64,000 nucleotides of DNA from Desmodus rotundus (GCF_022682495.2 NC_071389.1:62084239-62148238); one strand, 5' to 3'. Counted from the stretch's first letter, positions 45,696 to 58,157 are shown. Notes: generated by a model not told the origin, from the letters alone. Numbers and translations: made by a program.

Positions 45696-46854
45696 CATGG
45701 GGCAGCTCTCCTAACCCCTTTGGGAACTGGTCCTTTGCCAAAATAATAGAGTTCAGTTTAATACCTAAAAGCCTGGTATTGTTTTCTAGGAAGGCATTTT
45801 AGCCGAGACTGTAATACCATGAGAAAGTGTATATTAGGGATGGTTAAAACCACTTCGGTGGCTCAGCAGGCACTGTGTGTAATCAACTGTTTGGTTGACT
45901 ATATAGTGAAGATTAGAAGGGTGTTTCCTGACCCCTCCATGGACAGTCAAGAAAACAAAGACACCAGAAATAAAATAACTCACTCAATATTACATGACTA
46001 TTAGTGGCAGTACTAAAACAGAAAATTAATATTCTGGTCAAAGCCCTTTGTTTGTACTTGAGGCAGCTAAAAATAAGGGCCAGGAACTAGAAGGCAGCTG
46101 TGTCCACACAAGAGGCAGGAAACAGGAACCAGAAACCAGAAAGCATGGAAGTCTGAATTTTATTTTGTATGGTTATATGTAGTAATGTGTTCACATTGGA
46201 TTGTTCAGAAACATATGCTGATAGGAGTTATTAGGGATCGATATCTGTGAAAGGAAGGAGGAGGAAGCAGGATTGGCCAGAGAGAGAATTTAAATTGTCA
46301 TGCAGTTCTGACAACACCTTGGCCAACCTGAGAGTTAGCTTTGGAGAAAGCATTTTCCTTTACAGTGTCCCACACCCAGCAGAACTGCCTCCTACTTTAT
46401 ATGTGGTCTCACTCAGTCACCTGCTCCAGGCTGCCTCAGATCCTGGGAAAGAGGCCTCTCTGCTGCTAGAGCAGACAGCTGGAGGCTGCTGGCTACACTC
46501 CGTGTGGCTGGGTAGCAAGTCCTTCTTTGACAGTGGCAGGGCGGGGGCGGGCCCTGGGTGGCATATCTCCATGGCTGCCACAGTGTGAATGTGTGTTTGC
46601 CTCTGGCCATATGGCCTCCTCTCACTGAATCAGCTTCATTCTTTAAGGCCAGTTGTCTCTCTTCTCCATTACCTTGTTAAAAAATACAATCACTCCACAA
46701 CTCATAGGTATATATATTCTCAGTACATATAGTCATGGAGACACACTGTTGTCTAATTCCAAATATCTGGGGGAAAGAATCTAATTGGATCAGTAAAGTA
46801 AGGGAGGTAGGATCACTTAGTATAAACATGGTTAGAGAAGAGCAGTTGAGCTGG
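45696..46854. other. Intergenic stretch with nothing recognised
   Basis: Mixed-composition DNA between the LTR and a MIR. A locally GC-rich patch at 46500-46560 is not dense enough in CpG to call an island. No named repeat or exon is supported. Confidence 0.4.
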
Positions 46855-47065
46855 GCAGTGTTCTCTTAGGAAGAGAGAAACACCAGGTTTAAATCTCCTT
46901 TGAGACTACCTATGTGACCACACTGAGTCTCAGTTAATTTCTTCTATCTGTAAAATAGAGATAGTTATACATATTTCATAGGGCTATTTTGAGAATTAAA
47001 TGAGGAAATGTATGTGAAAGAGCTGTGTAAATAGAAGCACTCTACAAATGTATTATTTTCTTCAT
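46855..47065 (+). repeat. MIR SINE remnant
   Basis: 'aaacaccaggtttaaatctc', 'gtctcagttaatttcttcta', 'tctgtaaaatagagatagtt' and 'gagaattaaatgaggaaatg' follow MIR in plus sense. Confidence 0.7.
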
Positions 47066-47109
47066 ACTACCAGTAATTTTGAAAATCCTGCCGGTAATAG
47101 CTTAATGTT

Positions 47110-48560
47110 TTCTCTCTCAGATTTTGGAGGACAAAGTTGACACGATCCCCAGTTCTTGGCACCTGTTTGTCATATGCAATAACCTTCTCCTTAATATCTT
47201 TACTATTTGTATATTTTTGCCTAGGCTGAGGTCCAAAAGATTTTCTTTCATATTTTATAGAACCTTTATACTTTTAGCTCTTACATTTAGGTCTGTGATC
47301 CATTTGACTTTTTTTTATAGTGCAAAGTAATGGTTTGAGTTCTTTTTTGTATAAGGATAGTTTATTGTCCAAGTGCCATTTGTTGTAAAAACTATTCTTT
47401 CTCCTTGAATTGCCTTGGCATTTTGTCAAAAATCAAGTATCCACAAATATAAGGGGTTATTTCTGGACTTTCTATTCCGTTTCATTGATCCATCTGTCTG
47501 TCTTTGCACCAACACCACACTCTCTTGACTACCGTAACTTGATAGGAAATTTTAAAAGTGGGTAACTAAGTCCTCCTGCTTTGCTCTTCTTTATTCAAAA
47601 TTGAGTTGGCTCTTTTAGGTACTTTACTAATCCACGCAAACTTTAGGATCAGTTTATCAATTTCTACAAAACAGCTGGCTGGGTTTTCACAGGAATTGTG
47701 TGGAACATATAGGTCAGTTGGGAGAGAACTGGCATCTTAACAATAGTGTCCTACAACCCATGAATGTGCAGTACCATTCATCTATTTAGATTGTTTTTTA
47801 TATAACTTAAAAATGTTTTGTAGTTTTCTGTATGAGTTTTTGCATGTCTTTTGCTAACTGTATACCTAAGTATTTTACTCTTGTTGATGTGATTTTGAAA
47901 GGAATTATTTGCTTTCATTTTGCTTTCAAAACCCCCAAATGAAAGCAAATAATTCCTTTCAAAATCACATCAACAAGATGTGATTTCATTGCTAGCACAT
48001 AGAAATACAATTGATATTTGTATATTTATTTTGTATCCTGTGGCCTACTAAATCTATTTATTTTATTATATAGCTGGATTCAATTAGCTAATATTTTGTT
48101 TAGGGGTTTCCATGTATGTTTATGAAGATATTTGTCTATAGCTCTCTTTTCTTGTAATGTTGTTAGGCTTTGTTACAAGGACTCACTGCATGTATATTTT
48201 CCCCATTTCTAACTAAGTTCTACCTTACTAATAAGTTATTTGATGATATCTGATCTGTTAGTCAACCCATCCACTAAATTCATTTCAATTGATATATTTT
48301 TTATAATCAGTATCATCAACTTATTATTGCTTCATCATATTCTCCCCTATTTCTTTGGAGATATTTCTTTTACTCATTTATCATTTATCAGTTTTTTGTC
48401 CATTAATTTTGCTTCTCTAGTACAAGTTGTCCAGTGTTCTAAAAAAAAGTTTCTTCTATGGAATTATACTCCTCAGATGCTGTCAGATTTTCCACTGTGA
48501 TCTCATGTTTCCCTGGGAGTATAAGCAGCTTCAGCTATAATTCATACTTGGAAAGGGAAC
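47110..48560 (-). mobile_element. Old L1 in antisense
   Basis: 'ttgtcaaaaatcaagtatcc', 'tctattccgtttcattgatc', 'ggatcagtttatcaatttct' and 'ttgcatgtcttttgctaact' are the complement of L1 ORF2 reverse transcriptase and downstream sequence, with many breaks. A 42-bp inverted repeat has arisen inside it at 47879-47978. Confidence 0.75.
47879..47978. repeat. Perfect 42-bp inverted repeat, 16-base spacer
   Basis: The left arm 47879-47920 is the exact reverse complement of the right arm 47937-47978 with no mismatch over 42 bases. The spacer 'tgctttcaaaaccccc' is at 47921-47936. It sits within a diverged antisense L1, and the right arm looks like an inverted copy of L1 sequence on the left. Confidence 0.97.
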
Positions 48561-49439
48561 ATCAAAAGCCTAAGTGATTTTTTAAGGGGGTGAGGCAGGT
48601 AAGAAGGAGAGTGGATGAGCCTTAGGGTGGAAAGTCTTTGGTGTTATAATCTGGGCTCCACATAGCCAATCTGCCCTTCCATGGGGAGAACATGCCCCTC
48701 AGGTTACCCCTGCTATCTGTCATCCCTTTTCCAAGAGCTACTGTATTCTGCACTATCACCTAGACTCCAGGATGGAAGAAAGAGAAGAACAGAGCTATTC
48801 TCAGCCAACCTGCATTTATATCTTTATTAGGTGAGCTTTATTAATGTTGCTCTTCCTTTTTGAGCAGGTGTTGGACTGGCCCTGCTGTTTCTATGCCCAC
48901 CTTCTGTTGGGGTGGGCTGTGATCCACCCAAGGTAGTGTGGGTAGAAAAAGGGCACAATTAGATGCATATTATCTCTCCATGCTACTCCTTACCCCCAAC
49001 AGTATCCACCTATGACTCCAAACTTTTCTCTCCCCACCACAGTGGGTCCCAACTCTCTTTTATTCCCTAGGAGTTTCTCAGAGTGTCTGAGTTAGGCTCC
49101 TAGCTCCATCACCTCCTTCTCACTTACATAACAGCTTTAGGAGAAGACTTCAGGGCTCCAGAAGGCAATAGTGTTGTTAGTTTGCTGTCTTTTCATGCAT
49201 GGGATTTTCCATAATGAGCTTTTAGAAGATAGTAATAGTAATAAATTTTTGAAATGATTTAAAAGGGGATTCCAGTATTCTCCCTACTGCACTTGCCATG
49301 ACATTGCTCATATATTCTCAGGGTGTGATGTTTCATTACAGTCACAATTTTGAGTCGATGCAGTAATTCCCATATGCTTGTCCAAGCATCAGCATCGCCT
49401 TGTGTACTTGATGAAAAGCAGACTTATGGGCTTCTCTTA
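48561..49439. other. Intergenic stretch, nothing recognised but a possible MER5A edge
   Basis: No exon or clear repeat. At 49385-49410 'aagcatcagcatcgcctt' may be the start of a MER5A whose other end ('ggtttgggaaccactgg') is at about 50073-50089, with the L1 below between them. Confidence 0.35.
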
Positions 49440-50030
49440 GGGATATTTAACCAGAATGGAGGGAGCTGCTGGAAAATTTTTCTAAGTTTTTAATTTGTTT
49501 CTATTTTTTATTCTTTTTCTTTGTCTTTGAGTTTTTTCTTTGCTTAATCCCTTCACTTTTTCATCCAGCCCTCTAACCCCACTCCCCTCTGATAACTGTC
49601 AGTCTGCTTTCTGTATCTATGAGTCTGTTTCTATTTTGTTTGTTAGTTTATTTTGTTCCTTAGATATCACATATAAGTGAACTCATATGGTACTTGTCTT
49701 TCTCTGACTGGCTTATTTTACTTAGCATAATACTACCCAGGTCCATCCATACTGCTGCCAAAGGTAATAGTTACTTCCTTTTTACAGCCAAGTAGTATTC
49801 CATTGTGTAAATGCACCGCAGTTTTTATATCCTCTCATCTACTGTTTTGCACTTGGGCTGCTTCCAAATCTCAGCTAATGCTGCAATGAACATAGAGGTG
49901 CATATATCCTTTTGAATTAGTGTTTCAGTTTTCTTCGGTTATATCCCAGAAGTGGAATCACTGGGTCATAAGCCAATTCCATTTTTAATTTTTGAGTTAA
50001 CTCCATACTGCGTTTCTGATGGGAAATATT
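49440..50030 (-). mobile_element. L1 3' end in antisense
   Basis: T-rich tail at the left, then the complement of L1 3' UTR and ORF2 end: 'agtctgctttctgtatctat', 'gtgaactcatatggtacttg', 'ttacttagcataatactacc', 'tcccagaagtggaatcactg'. It possibly split a MER5A. Confidence 0.8.
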
Positions 50031-50094
50031 TTTAGCAATTGTCACTGTGTGTGCTTCTGATATACAGCCAGGTTTGGGAACCACTGGGTGACGG

Positions 50095-50390
50095 CATTGC
50101 AACTGCACTGTCCGATACGGTGGCCACTGGCCACAGTGGCTGCCGAGCACTCGAATCGTCATTATCTAAATTGAGATGTGCTGTAATGCAAAATACACAC
50201 TGGATTTTAAAGACTTAGTACAAAAATGTAAAGTTCTCATTAATAACATTTTTATATTGATCACATATTGAAATGATAGAATTTTGGATATAGTAAATTA
50301 TGTATAATGCATTCTTAAAATTAATTTCACCTGTTTCTATTTACTGTTTAAGTAATATATCTGGCTCTTATATTTCTACTAGATAGGGCT
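50095..50390. repeat. Old DNA transposon remnant
   Basis: 'actgtccgatacggtggcca', 'ctgtaatgcaaaatacacac', 'tattgatcacatattgaaat' and 'ttaatttcacctgtttctat' match a familiar mammalian interspersed repeat. I think it is hAT-like but cannot name it. Confidence 0.5.
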
Positions 50391-50437
50391 ATATTAGAAG
50401 ATGTTATTAGAATTCAAATTCTAATTAAATAGGATTA

Positions 50438-51945
50438 ACATAACGTGAATACTCTATGAATTAGCTCTCAAGCTATATCACAAAGCTATAGTAATCAAAA
50501 ATGGTGTTGTACTGGCAGAGTAACAGATACATAGATTAATAGAACAGAACAGAGAGCCCAGAAATAAACCCACACCTATATGGTCAATTAATTTAAGACA
50601 AGGGAAGCAAGAATATACAGTGGGGTAATGATAGTTCCTCCAGTAAATGGTGTTGGGAAAAGTGGGCAGAAAAGTGCAGAATTGTGAATGAACCAGTTTG
50701 TTACACCACATGCAAAAATCAACTCAAATTGAATTAAAGAATTAAAGGTAAGTCCTGAAACCATTACATTCTTAGAAGAAAACACAGGAAGTATGCTCTT
50801 TGATGTTGGTCTTAGTGATAATTTTTTTGTGTATGTCTTCCTGGGCAAGGGCAACAAAAGGAAAAAAAATAAACAGGACTACATCAAGCTAAAGAGGTTT
50901 GTTTTATAGTGAATGAAACCATCAACATAATGAAAAGAGAACATACTGAATGGGAGAGGATATTTGCAAATGACATGTCCAAAAGGGGTTAATATCCAAA
51001 ATATATAAAAACTCCAACTCAACATCAAATAAAAAACATGCTGAATAGAGTTTTCAAAGAATATGTACAGATAGCCACGAGACATATGAAAAGATGCTCA
51101 ACATCACTGAACATCAGAAAAATGCAAGTCAAAACCGCACTGAGATATCACCTAAAACCTATCAGAAAGCCTATTATCAAAAAGTCAACACATATGTATT
51201 TGCGAAGATGTGGAGAAGTGGGAACCCTCATTCACTGTTGGTGATGTTGTAAATTGGTGCAGCCACTGTGGAAAACAGGTTGGAAATTCCTCAGAAAATT
51301 AAAAATAAAACTATCATATGACCCAGCAATTTCATTTTTGGTCATTTATCAAAAGCAAATAACTACACTAATTGAAAAATATATATGCACCTGCATGTTC
51401 ATTGCAGCATTATTTAAAAGAGCCAAAATACTAGAAACAACGTAGGCGTCCGTGAATAAATGAATGGGTAAAGAAGATACACACACATGCAATAGAATAT
51501 TATTCAGCGATAAAAAACAAAATCATGTCATTTGTGACAACGTAAATGTACCTAGAGGGTATTATGCTAAGTAAAATAAGTTGAAGATAAATACTATATA
51601 GTTTAACTTATATATGGAATCTAATAAAAACAAATAAAGCAAAAAATCACTTACAGTTACAGAAAACTGGCAGTTGTGCGGGGGAGGAGGGGAAGGATAT
51701 GTGAAAAAGGTGGAGGGAAACGAGGTACAAACTTTCAGTTATAGAGTAAGTCACAGGGATGCAATGTAGAGCACAGGGAATACAGTCATAGTATTAGAAT
51801 AATTTTGTGTGGTGATGGATGGTTACTAGACTCATCATGGTGATCACATTATAAGGTGTATAAAAATGTAAAACCACTATTTTCTATACCTGAAAGTAAT
51901 ATAATATTTTATGTCAAATATACTTTGAGAAATCAGCTAAGTATG
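50438..51945 (+). mobile_element. L1 3' third (ORF2 end and 3' UTR)
   Basis: Plus-sense ORF2 C-terminal half with several frame breaks. The open segments 51038-51244 (HMKRCSTSLNIRKMQ ... GEVGTLIHCW) and 51254-51445 belong to it. It ends in an L1MA-type 3' UTR ('caaactttcagttatagagt', 'acctgaaagtaatataatat'). No intact protein. Confidence 0.85.
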
Positions 51946-51989
51946 TAGTTCACTTAATTTGTTATTTCAGTCAATAAATATTTGTCTCA

Positions 51990-52465
51990 ATTCATTCTCC
52001 AAAGTGCAGTCTGAGCATCTTTGAAAATCACAAGTCTGACAATGTCAGTCAAGTTCTTAAAACTCTTCAACGCCTAATTGTTGCACTTAGAATAAAGAAC
52101 TAAGTCCTTATTATGGCCTTGCGAAAGTACCTCCTATTCCGGCCCATATCTTCTCTTCAGCCTGATCTCTAATTATTCATCATTCAGATATCAAGTAAGC
52201 ACTACTTCCCTAGGGAAGTCTTCCTTAGCCACGCCTCCTCCTCGGGGCTCCAGCCTGGGTCAGAGGGGCACGCGTGCCTGCTTCAGAGCACCTATTTCTA
52301 GTTGTAATGATATATTCATGAGTATTGCCATTTGATTAACATCCATTTCTCTCCTTGACAGTAAGTTCTTTGAACACAGGGGCCTTGCCTTTTTATCTCA
52401 ATTAAATTCTCAACTCAGAGCCCAGTGTGTGGTTCACAATACACAATAAAATATGAAGGACCTGA
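51990..52465 (+). mobile_element. L2 LINE 3' end
   Basis: 'ttcttaaaactcttcaacgc', 'cttctcttcagcctgatctc', 'gaagtcttccttagccacgc', 'gtaagttctttgaacacagg' and 'ggccttgcctttttatctca' follow the L2 3' end. A GC-rich patch at about 52213-52290 is unlike the rest. Confidence 0.75.
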
Positions 52466-53359
52466 ACACCTATGTGCATTGTGCACTGTGATATTCTGTG
52501 TGATTATAAACATTAAAATCCACACTCTGCCTTCAGGAAGGCCACAGTTTGGAGAAGGGAGACAAACATGAAAGAGCAGTAACAACACACTGAAGAAAGT
52601 GCAGAAGAGTTATGTGACCTAAAGAGCAAGCAGCATGCGTTCCTTTGTGGAGACAGTTGGGAAAGTTTTCCCAGGGAGTTAACTTGAAGAAAGAATAGGA
52701 ATTGGCCAGGAGGACAAGGAAAAAGACCAGAGAGAGGATTAGTATATTCCTCTAGAAAAAGTGTAGTACATTCAGGGGACATTCAGATGAGTGGATATTG
52801 TGTATTGATTAGGAATGGCTGGGGTGTATTGACTCTGATGAGAAAGGAGGGAGAGAAGGTTGACAGGTAATCTGAAGTCAGGTCACCAAGGCCTTGAAAC
52901 CCTTCCAAAGAAACTTGCATCCTTCTTCCTATCAGTGATCAGGAGCCAGATTTATTTCCTTGGGTCCCAAGGTTGGGATACAGAAGTAAGCGGTCAGGGA
53001 AGAAACCACAGGTTGGTTCTGGGTGTGATTGTTCTTTAGCGGGGGAGAGTGGCATACTGTGATTTGGATGAGGCTATTACTACAACACAAGTGACCATTT
53101 CCAAAAAATTGACTGGATCTATTATTGGCAGAGCATGATTTGAGTCAAAGAAATAAATCATAATTTAGGAGGTTTAATTATAATTGATGAGACTTTAGAG
53201 GATCCAACAGAGGAATACAGACCTAATACAGAAGGCATACTATTTGTTGCAGACAAGTGCATGAAATAGATTTCTAAAAAGATTTCAGAAAACTTTTTTT
53301 AAATTCTGAAAACATTTATCTTTTTAATAAAAAGATTAAGTAAGATTAAACTTGAAACA
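52466..53359. other. Intergenic stretch with nothing named
   Basis: May contain a diverged ancient repeat ('agcatgcgttcctttgtgga', 'gggagttaacttgaagaaag') but I cannot name it. No exon seen. Confidence 0.4.
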
Positions 53360-53590
53360 AGGAAGTTACTTTTTCCTTTTTATTGACTTTATTGGGGTGA
53401 CATTAATTTTAAAAAGTATATAATTTTCAGGTGCACAATTCCACAACACATCAACTGTACTCTGTATTGTGTGTTCACCACCCCAAGTCAAGTCTCCATC
53501 ACCATTTATGCCCCTGTACCCTCTCCCACCTCCCCCTAACCCCTTCCCCCTGGCAACCACCACACTGTTGTCCATGTCCATGAGTGAAGC
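53360..53590 (-). mobile_element. L1 3' UTR fragment in antisense
   Basis: 'tttattgactttattggggt', 'ttcaggtgcacaattccaca', 'tctgtattgtgtgttcacca' is the complement of a common L1 3' UTR. Confidence 0.75.
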
Positions 53591-54256
53591 CAGCAAGTTT
53601 TACTAGCCAGTATACTTAGTTATAGAACCAAACTAAATAAATTCTAATTGTATTAATTTCTCACTTCCAACTATTAAACCAAAAACTTTCTGGTGTCTAC
53701 TAATTAAGTTTTATGCAAAGTGTTCTAATTTTTTCTTTGTAGGAAGATTTGGAAGAAAAATACATAGCAATTTTTTGTGTTATACTGAGTTATGTAGGAA
53801 ATATTTGGGAACAATTAAAAATTATTTTAACTGTGAATGTTTTATATAGTATCTTGGCATTGGTATTGGTAGTTAAATGTCTTACCATATTTACCAATGT
53901 TCAAGTGAGAAGAATTGGATTTAATATCAATAATGTTTAAGTAATGTTTTTATTTTCTAATAGCTAAGGAAGATCTTTACCCCTTCATGAAGAATATCCT
54001 TTATATGAAACTGGTTTTCCAGTGTTTATTTCAAAAAGTGAGAAGTTTTCTGGAATTTCAGCTCTACGTTTGTCCTGCACTGGCTGCCTAGTAAATCTAG
54101 TCCGAGTCACGGATTGTTACTGAGATCACTTTCTGTACTTGTGTGCTGTCTTAGAGTTCCACTGCTAGGTACAGCCAGGAGATCGCTCAGATTTCCCATC
54201 AGTTGCTGTACTCTATAGAGGTGCCATTTTTCTAATTTGGCTTTGAATTATCCCAG

Positions 54257-54397
54257 TACTCTGAATTTGAAATACACAGACTGCATAATTGGGTGCGCAG
54301 GCTGAGGCGACAACTTCATCATATCGATATCATAGCCAAGTGCATGCAGGTCATGGTGAAAAGTTGTGCTTTAATAGAGCGGAGCACTATACATTGA
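54257..54397 (+). other. Unassigned 46-codon open frame with acceptor-like edge
   Basis: After 'gaattatcccag' (54245-54256) the frame runs 46 codons to TGA at 54395-54397, encoding YSEFEIHRLHNWVRRLRRQL and on to KSCALIERSTIH. It is Arg/His-rich with CpG-containing codons in an otherwise AT-rich region, which makes it look less like chance. I do not recognise it. A fossil exon or processed pseudogene fragment are the main options. Confidence 0.3.
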
Positions 54398-55269
54398 AGG
54401 CTTAGCTTACACTTATTTTTGAAATTAGAAAGAACTGCTAGTCTTGTGTGCAAGGGCCAAACTCACATGTGAGGGCCAGACAATGAGGTCTGCCAAAGTG
54501 TCTGCTGCCGAACTCCATGTTCCGACTGCCCAGGCCGCTCTAGGGCACTAGCGGCATCCCCTCTCTGTTTATTGCAAAGCCATCAAACAAGCAAGGAAAA
54601 CGATCCTTTTACTTCCTGCAGAAAGAGCTATGGCTATTTTTTTTTTTAATACAGGTAAAAAGCAGAGATAGACCTAGGTTTTGTGAGACCTAAGGTTCAT
54701 ACAATTTAGGGTTTTCTTTAGGCAAAAGAATTAAAAATTATTGTACTTTTGCAAACTTTACAAACAAATGCTCATGTGAAGACATTTTCAAGGTCATTCA
54801 TTACAGGGCTCTAAGGCTTAACTTTATTAGCCTCCCAGTAACTCTGCCTCTACAGAAAGTACATTGTGGGTAAACTTAGTAGAATTTTAAAATTAATTCG
54901 CTGTACCGTTTGCGCTTTAGTGTAATGCACTAAATTATTTCACCACTAGGAAAATGTTTTTACAATGCAGTTTGTGAATGTAAAGATTTCACTTTTGACT
55001 TGTGGTTACCTGTTTCTATGTACATATACTTTTTGTTTTGTTTTGGATATTCATGCTGTTACCGAATGAGAATTTACATAATGTAAGAAATCATAGGAGA
55101 AAATTGTGGCACTGTGATGATACAGAGCCTTTCAGACCTGAACACAGCAAACCCCAAGTAGTATAAGTATGAAGTAAATATGGAGGCATTTTATATGTAA
55201 ATTGGTGAAAGCCAAAGAAAGATGAAGAAAAATCTTCACAGAAGCAAGAGGAAGATGACACAGGACATA
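54398..55269. other. Intergenic stretch with nothing recognised
   Basis: No named repeat or exon. 54470-54600 is somewhat richer in C and G than its flanks. Confidence 0.4.
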
Positions 55270-55560
55270 TAGGGAATGACAATGTGAATGATGGTTAATT
55301 TCTCATCACAAACAACAGAAGCCAGAGAAATTAGATTGCTATATCCAAACTGCTGGGAAAAATACAACCAAGAATTCTATATCTACAGAAAATATCTTTC
55401 AAAAATAAAGGTGAAATAACACACACACACACACATGCAACAGAATCAATCACCAGCCATCCTACATTATAAAATAAAGGGAATTCTTAAGATGAAGGGG
55501 AATGACATCAGATGGTAACTTAAATCTACAGAAAAGTATTTATATATTTAATTTTATTTG
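55270..55560 (+). mobile_element. Old L1M ORF1-end fragment
   Basis: 'aaacaacagaagccagagaa', 'aaccaagaattctatatcta' and 'atctttcaaaaataaaggtg' are the C-terminal end of L1 ORF1 in an old, broken copy. An (AC)n run sits at 55419-55434. 55561-56443 is AT-rich with no further call. Confidence 0.65.
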
Positions 55561-56443
55561 TATAATTAAAAAATATACAAATGTTTAAAGGAAAAGTTAT
55601 AATCTTATATGGTTGGATTTATAATACATAGAGATGTACTATATAGGACAACAATATCTCAAAGAATGAGGGGATTGAGAGGAAGTATACTGTCGCAGGG
55701 TTCCCGTATTTTACTTTAAATAATTCAGTATTTGTGATAAGTTAGAGCTTAATATTGTAATCCCTGCAGCAACTACCAAAATAAAGTAGAATAAAGGACA
55801 GGAGTTTTTCTCCCTTTTTAGAGATAAAGAAACTTCTGCATCTAGCTATGATGAAATTGCTCGTATCAAACACGTAGCTAAGAACTATAAAATCTAAATA
55901 AATATAAAAAATAGATGTTTCACAGTATTAGTGATCATCCAAAACAACCAGGGCTAGAGGATAGGTAAGGGAGAAGGAAATAAATAAAAGTAAACTGGAC
56001 CTTCTCCAGCATTTTTTTTTCCCCTGGGGGAGATTGTTAAGCAGAACACCAGTGTCCCAGAGCATTGGCAGCCTTCAAGACTAACGGGATGGGAGAGTGG
56101 GGAGGAGAGTGAGATGAAACTTCAAGTTCAGGACTGATAAAGGAGGGTAGGGCCCCTGCACCACAGGTCTTCATTTGAGACTCCTCAAGAGCTACCCCAT
56201 GAGCAATAAAAAACTAGAAACAGACCAGCTCTCAGAAGGCCCAAAGCCAGTCTTGAACTATTACGATCATTGGATCCAATCACCTGCCAAAAGAGAATCA
56301 AATTCTCTCAGGAGGAAGCTACTATAATTCAGAGCTTCTGACAATTTTCTAACATAATGTATGACATTTGAGTAGAAAATGTTATACATGTCTGGAGACA
56401 AGACAAAATGACTGGGAACTAAGAGGAAGAATAGACAATATAG

Positions 56444-56674
56444 TCCTAACCAGTGTGGCGCAGTTGGTTGCGCACCACCCTGCAGAGCAAAAGGTCTCCA
56501 GTCTGATTCCAGGTCTGATTCCAGGGCAGGGCACACGCCTGGGGTGCAGGTTTGGTCCCCAGGTGGGCACGTGCGGGAGGCTGCCGACCAGTGTTTCTCT
56601 CTTGCATCAATGTTTCTGTCCCTCAGTTATTCCCTCTCCTCTCCTCTTTCTAAAAATAAATAAAATCTTCAAAA
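56444..56674 (+). mobile_element. Bat VES-type SINE with internal duplication
   Basis: Head 'tcctaaccagtgtggcgcag', middle 'cagggcacacgcctggggtg', A-rich tail. Perfect 14-base target duplication aatagacaatatag at 56430-56443 and 56675-56688. A short tandem copy of 'ccaggtctgatt' sits at about 56500-56525. Confidence 0.95.
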
Positions 56675-56689
56675 AATAGACAATATAGA

Positions 56690-57940
56690 AATAATTTTAG
56701 GACATACAGATATGGCAATAATCAGATGTGGACTTCAAGTAAACAATGATTAATATGCTCAGTAAGTAATAAATAAAAAGATCAAAGATTTCCCCAAGGA
56801 ATAGGAATCTATAAAAAAATTAAGTGAGCAAATTAGAATTGAAAAACACAATTTCTAATTAAGAACTCAAAGGTAGGTTTAACAGCAAAAATGGGGTTAG
56901 TGAACTACTCAATAAATCAATGAAAGAATATAGAAACAGGTCCACAAAAAAGAAGAGAAATGCAGAAAAGAGACCTATGTGACACAGTAACTATATATGT
57001 CTAAAGTGTAACAGGGTCCCAAAGGGTGAGAACAGTAGAACGGGCAGTAGTAATGTTTGACCAGACCCTGGCCAAAGTGTTTTAAACATATTCAAGAGGC
57101 TCTTTAACACCTGAAACCTATATAATGCTAGTAATCAGTGTCACCCCAGTAAGTTCAATAAAAATTAAAGAAGTTCTTTAAATCTTAGGCAAATAATTAC
57201 ACAGAAAATTGCCTTTGCACAATGTAATAAAAATTTAAAATCTTAAAAAAAACTCTTCAAATGAGCAAAACCAGAACCAAAAATGATGGGAGTACAAGAA
57301 AATAGAAAAAAAATTAAAAAGTAACTAAATTACAGTCTGGATTTCTATACCCAGTAAAAATGTCCTGCATACAAAATGAAGAGGTTTTGACAAACAAATA
57401 CTGAATTTGTTAAAGAAATACTTAAGGGAGTTCTCCAGCAAAAGAAAAACATCCCACATGAAAGCATTATAACAAAGGAAAGAAAAGCACAAGCAAGTGT
57501 AAATAAATGGAAAAAAACTAAATAAATATTGTCAGCTTAAAATATTAAGAAATAATAACCTGTAGGCATCTAAATATGTGTAAAATTAATATATATGACA
57601 ATATCCCAAAATGTTAGTAAGAGATAAGTGGATGTAAAGTTTTGTAATATCCTTGAGTTGTCTGGAAATTTATGTAGCCTCTACAAAGTTAAGGATGCTT
57701 ACTATTGTCTTTAGGGTAGCCACTAAAATAAAGTAAAAATAAAGCCACAAGTTAAGAGGGAAAATGAAATAGTAAAAAAGTATTTTACCAATGCAAAGAA
57801 AAAGGGCAAAATAAAAATAAAAGGAAACAATTTGGATTGAGAAAAATACAAAAAAATAGTAAAATATCAGGTTTAAATGCAAATATAATATTAATTACAT
57901 TAACTGTGAACGGACTACATACTCTAGTTAAAAGTAAAAT
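56690..57940 (+). mobile_element. Old L1M, ORF1 to start of ORF2
   Basis: 'gtggacttcaagtaaacaat', 'ctggatttctatacccagta', 'agggagttctccagcaaaag' are ORF1 traces. 57837-57930 reads like an ORF2 start (NIILITLTVNGLHTLVKS). Boundaries are approximate and frames broken. Confidence 0.65.
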
Positions 57941-58145
57941 TTTTCAGCAGAAAGAAGGGGAAGGGTCAAGTCAAGGAACACGTGTAAAGGACTCATGGAC
58001 AAACACAATGGGGTGGGGGGAGGATTGACTGTGGAGGTGGGGGTGGGCGGGGGGAGAGTGACGGGGGGGAAATGGGGACAACTGTAATTGAATAACAATA
58101 AAAAATCTGTAAACAGAAAAAAAAAGGATAATTGTAAAAAATAAA
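57941..58145 (+). mobile_element. Short L1 3' tail insertion
   Basis: 'gtaaaggactcatggacaaa', a G-rich 3' UTR and 'caactgtaattgaataacaa' then A-rich tail. Flanked by a perfect 12-base duplication taaaagtaaaat at 57929-57940 and 58146-58157. Confidence 0.9.
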
Positions 58146-58157
58146 TAAAAGTAAAAT

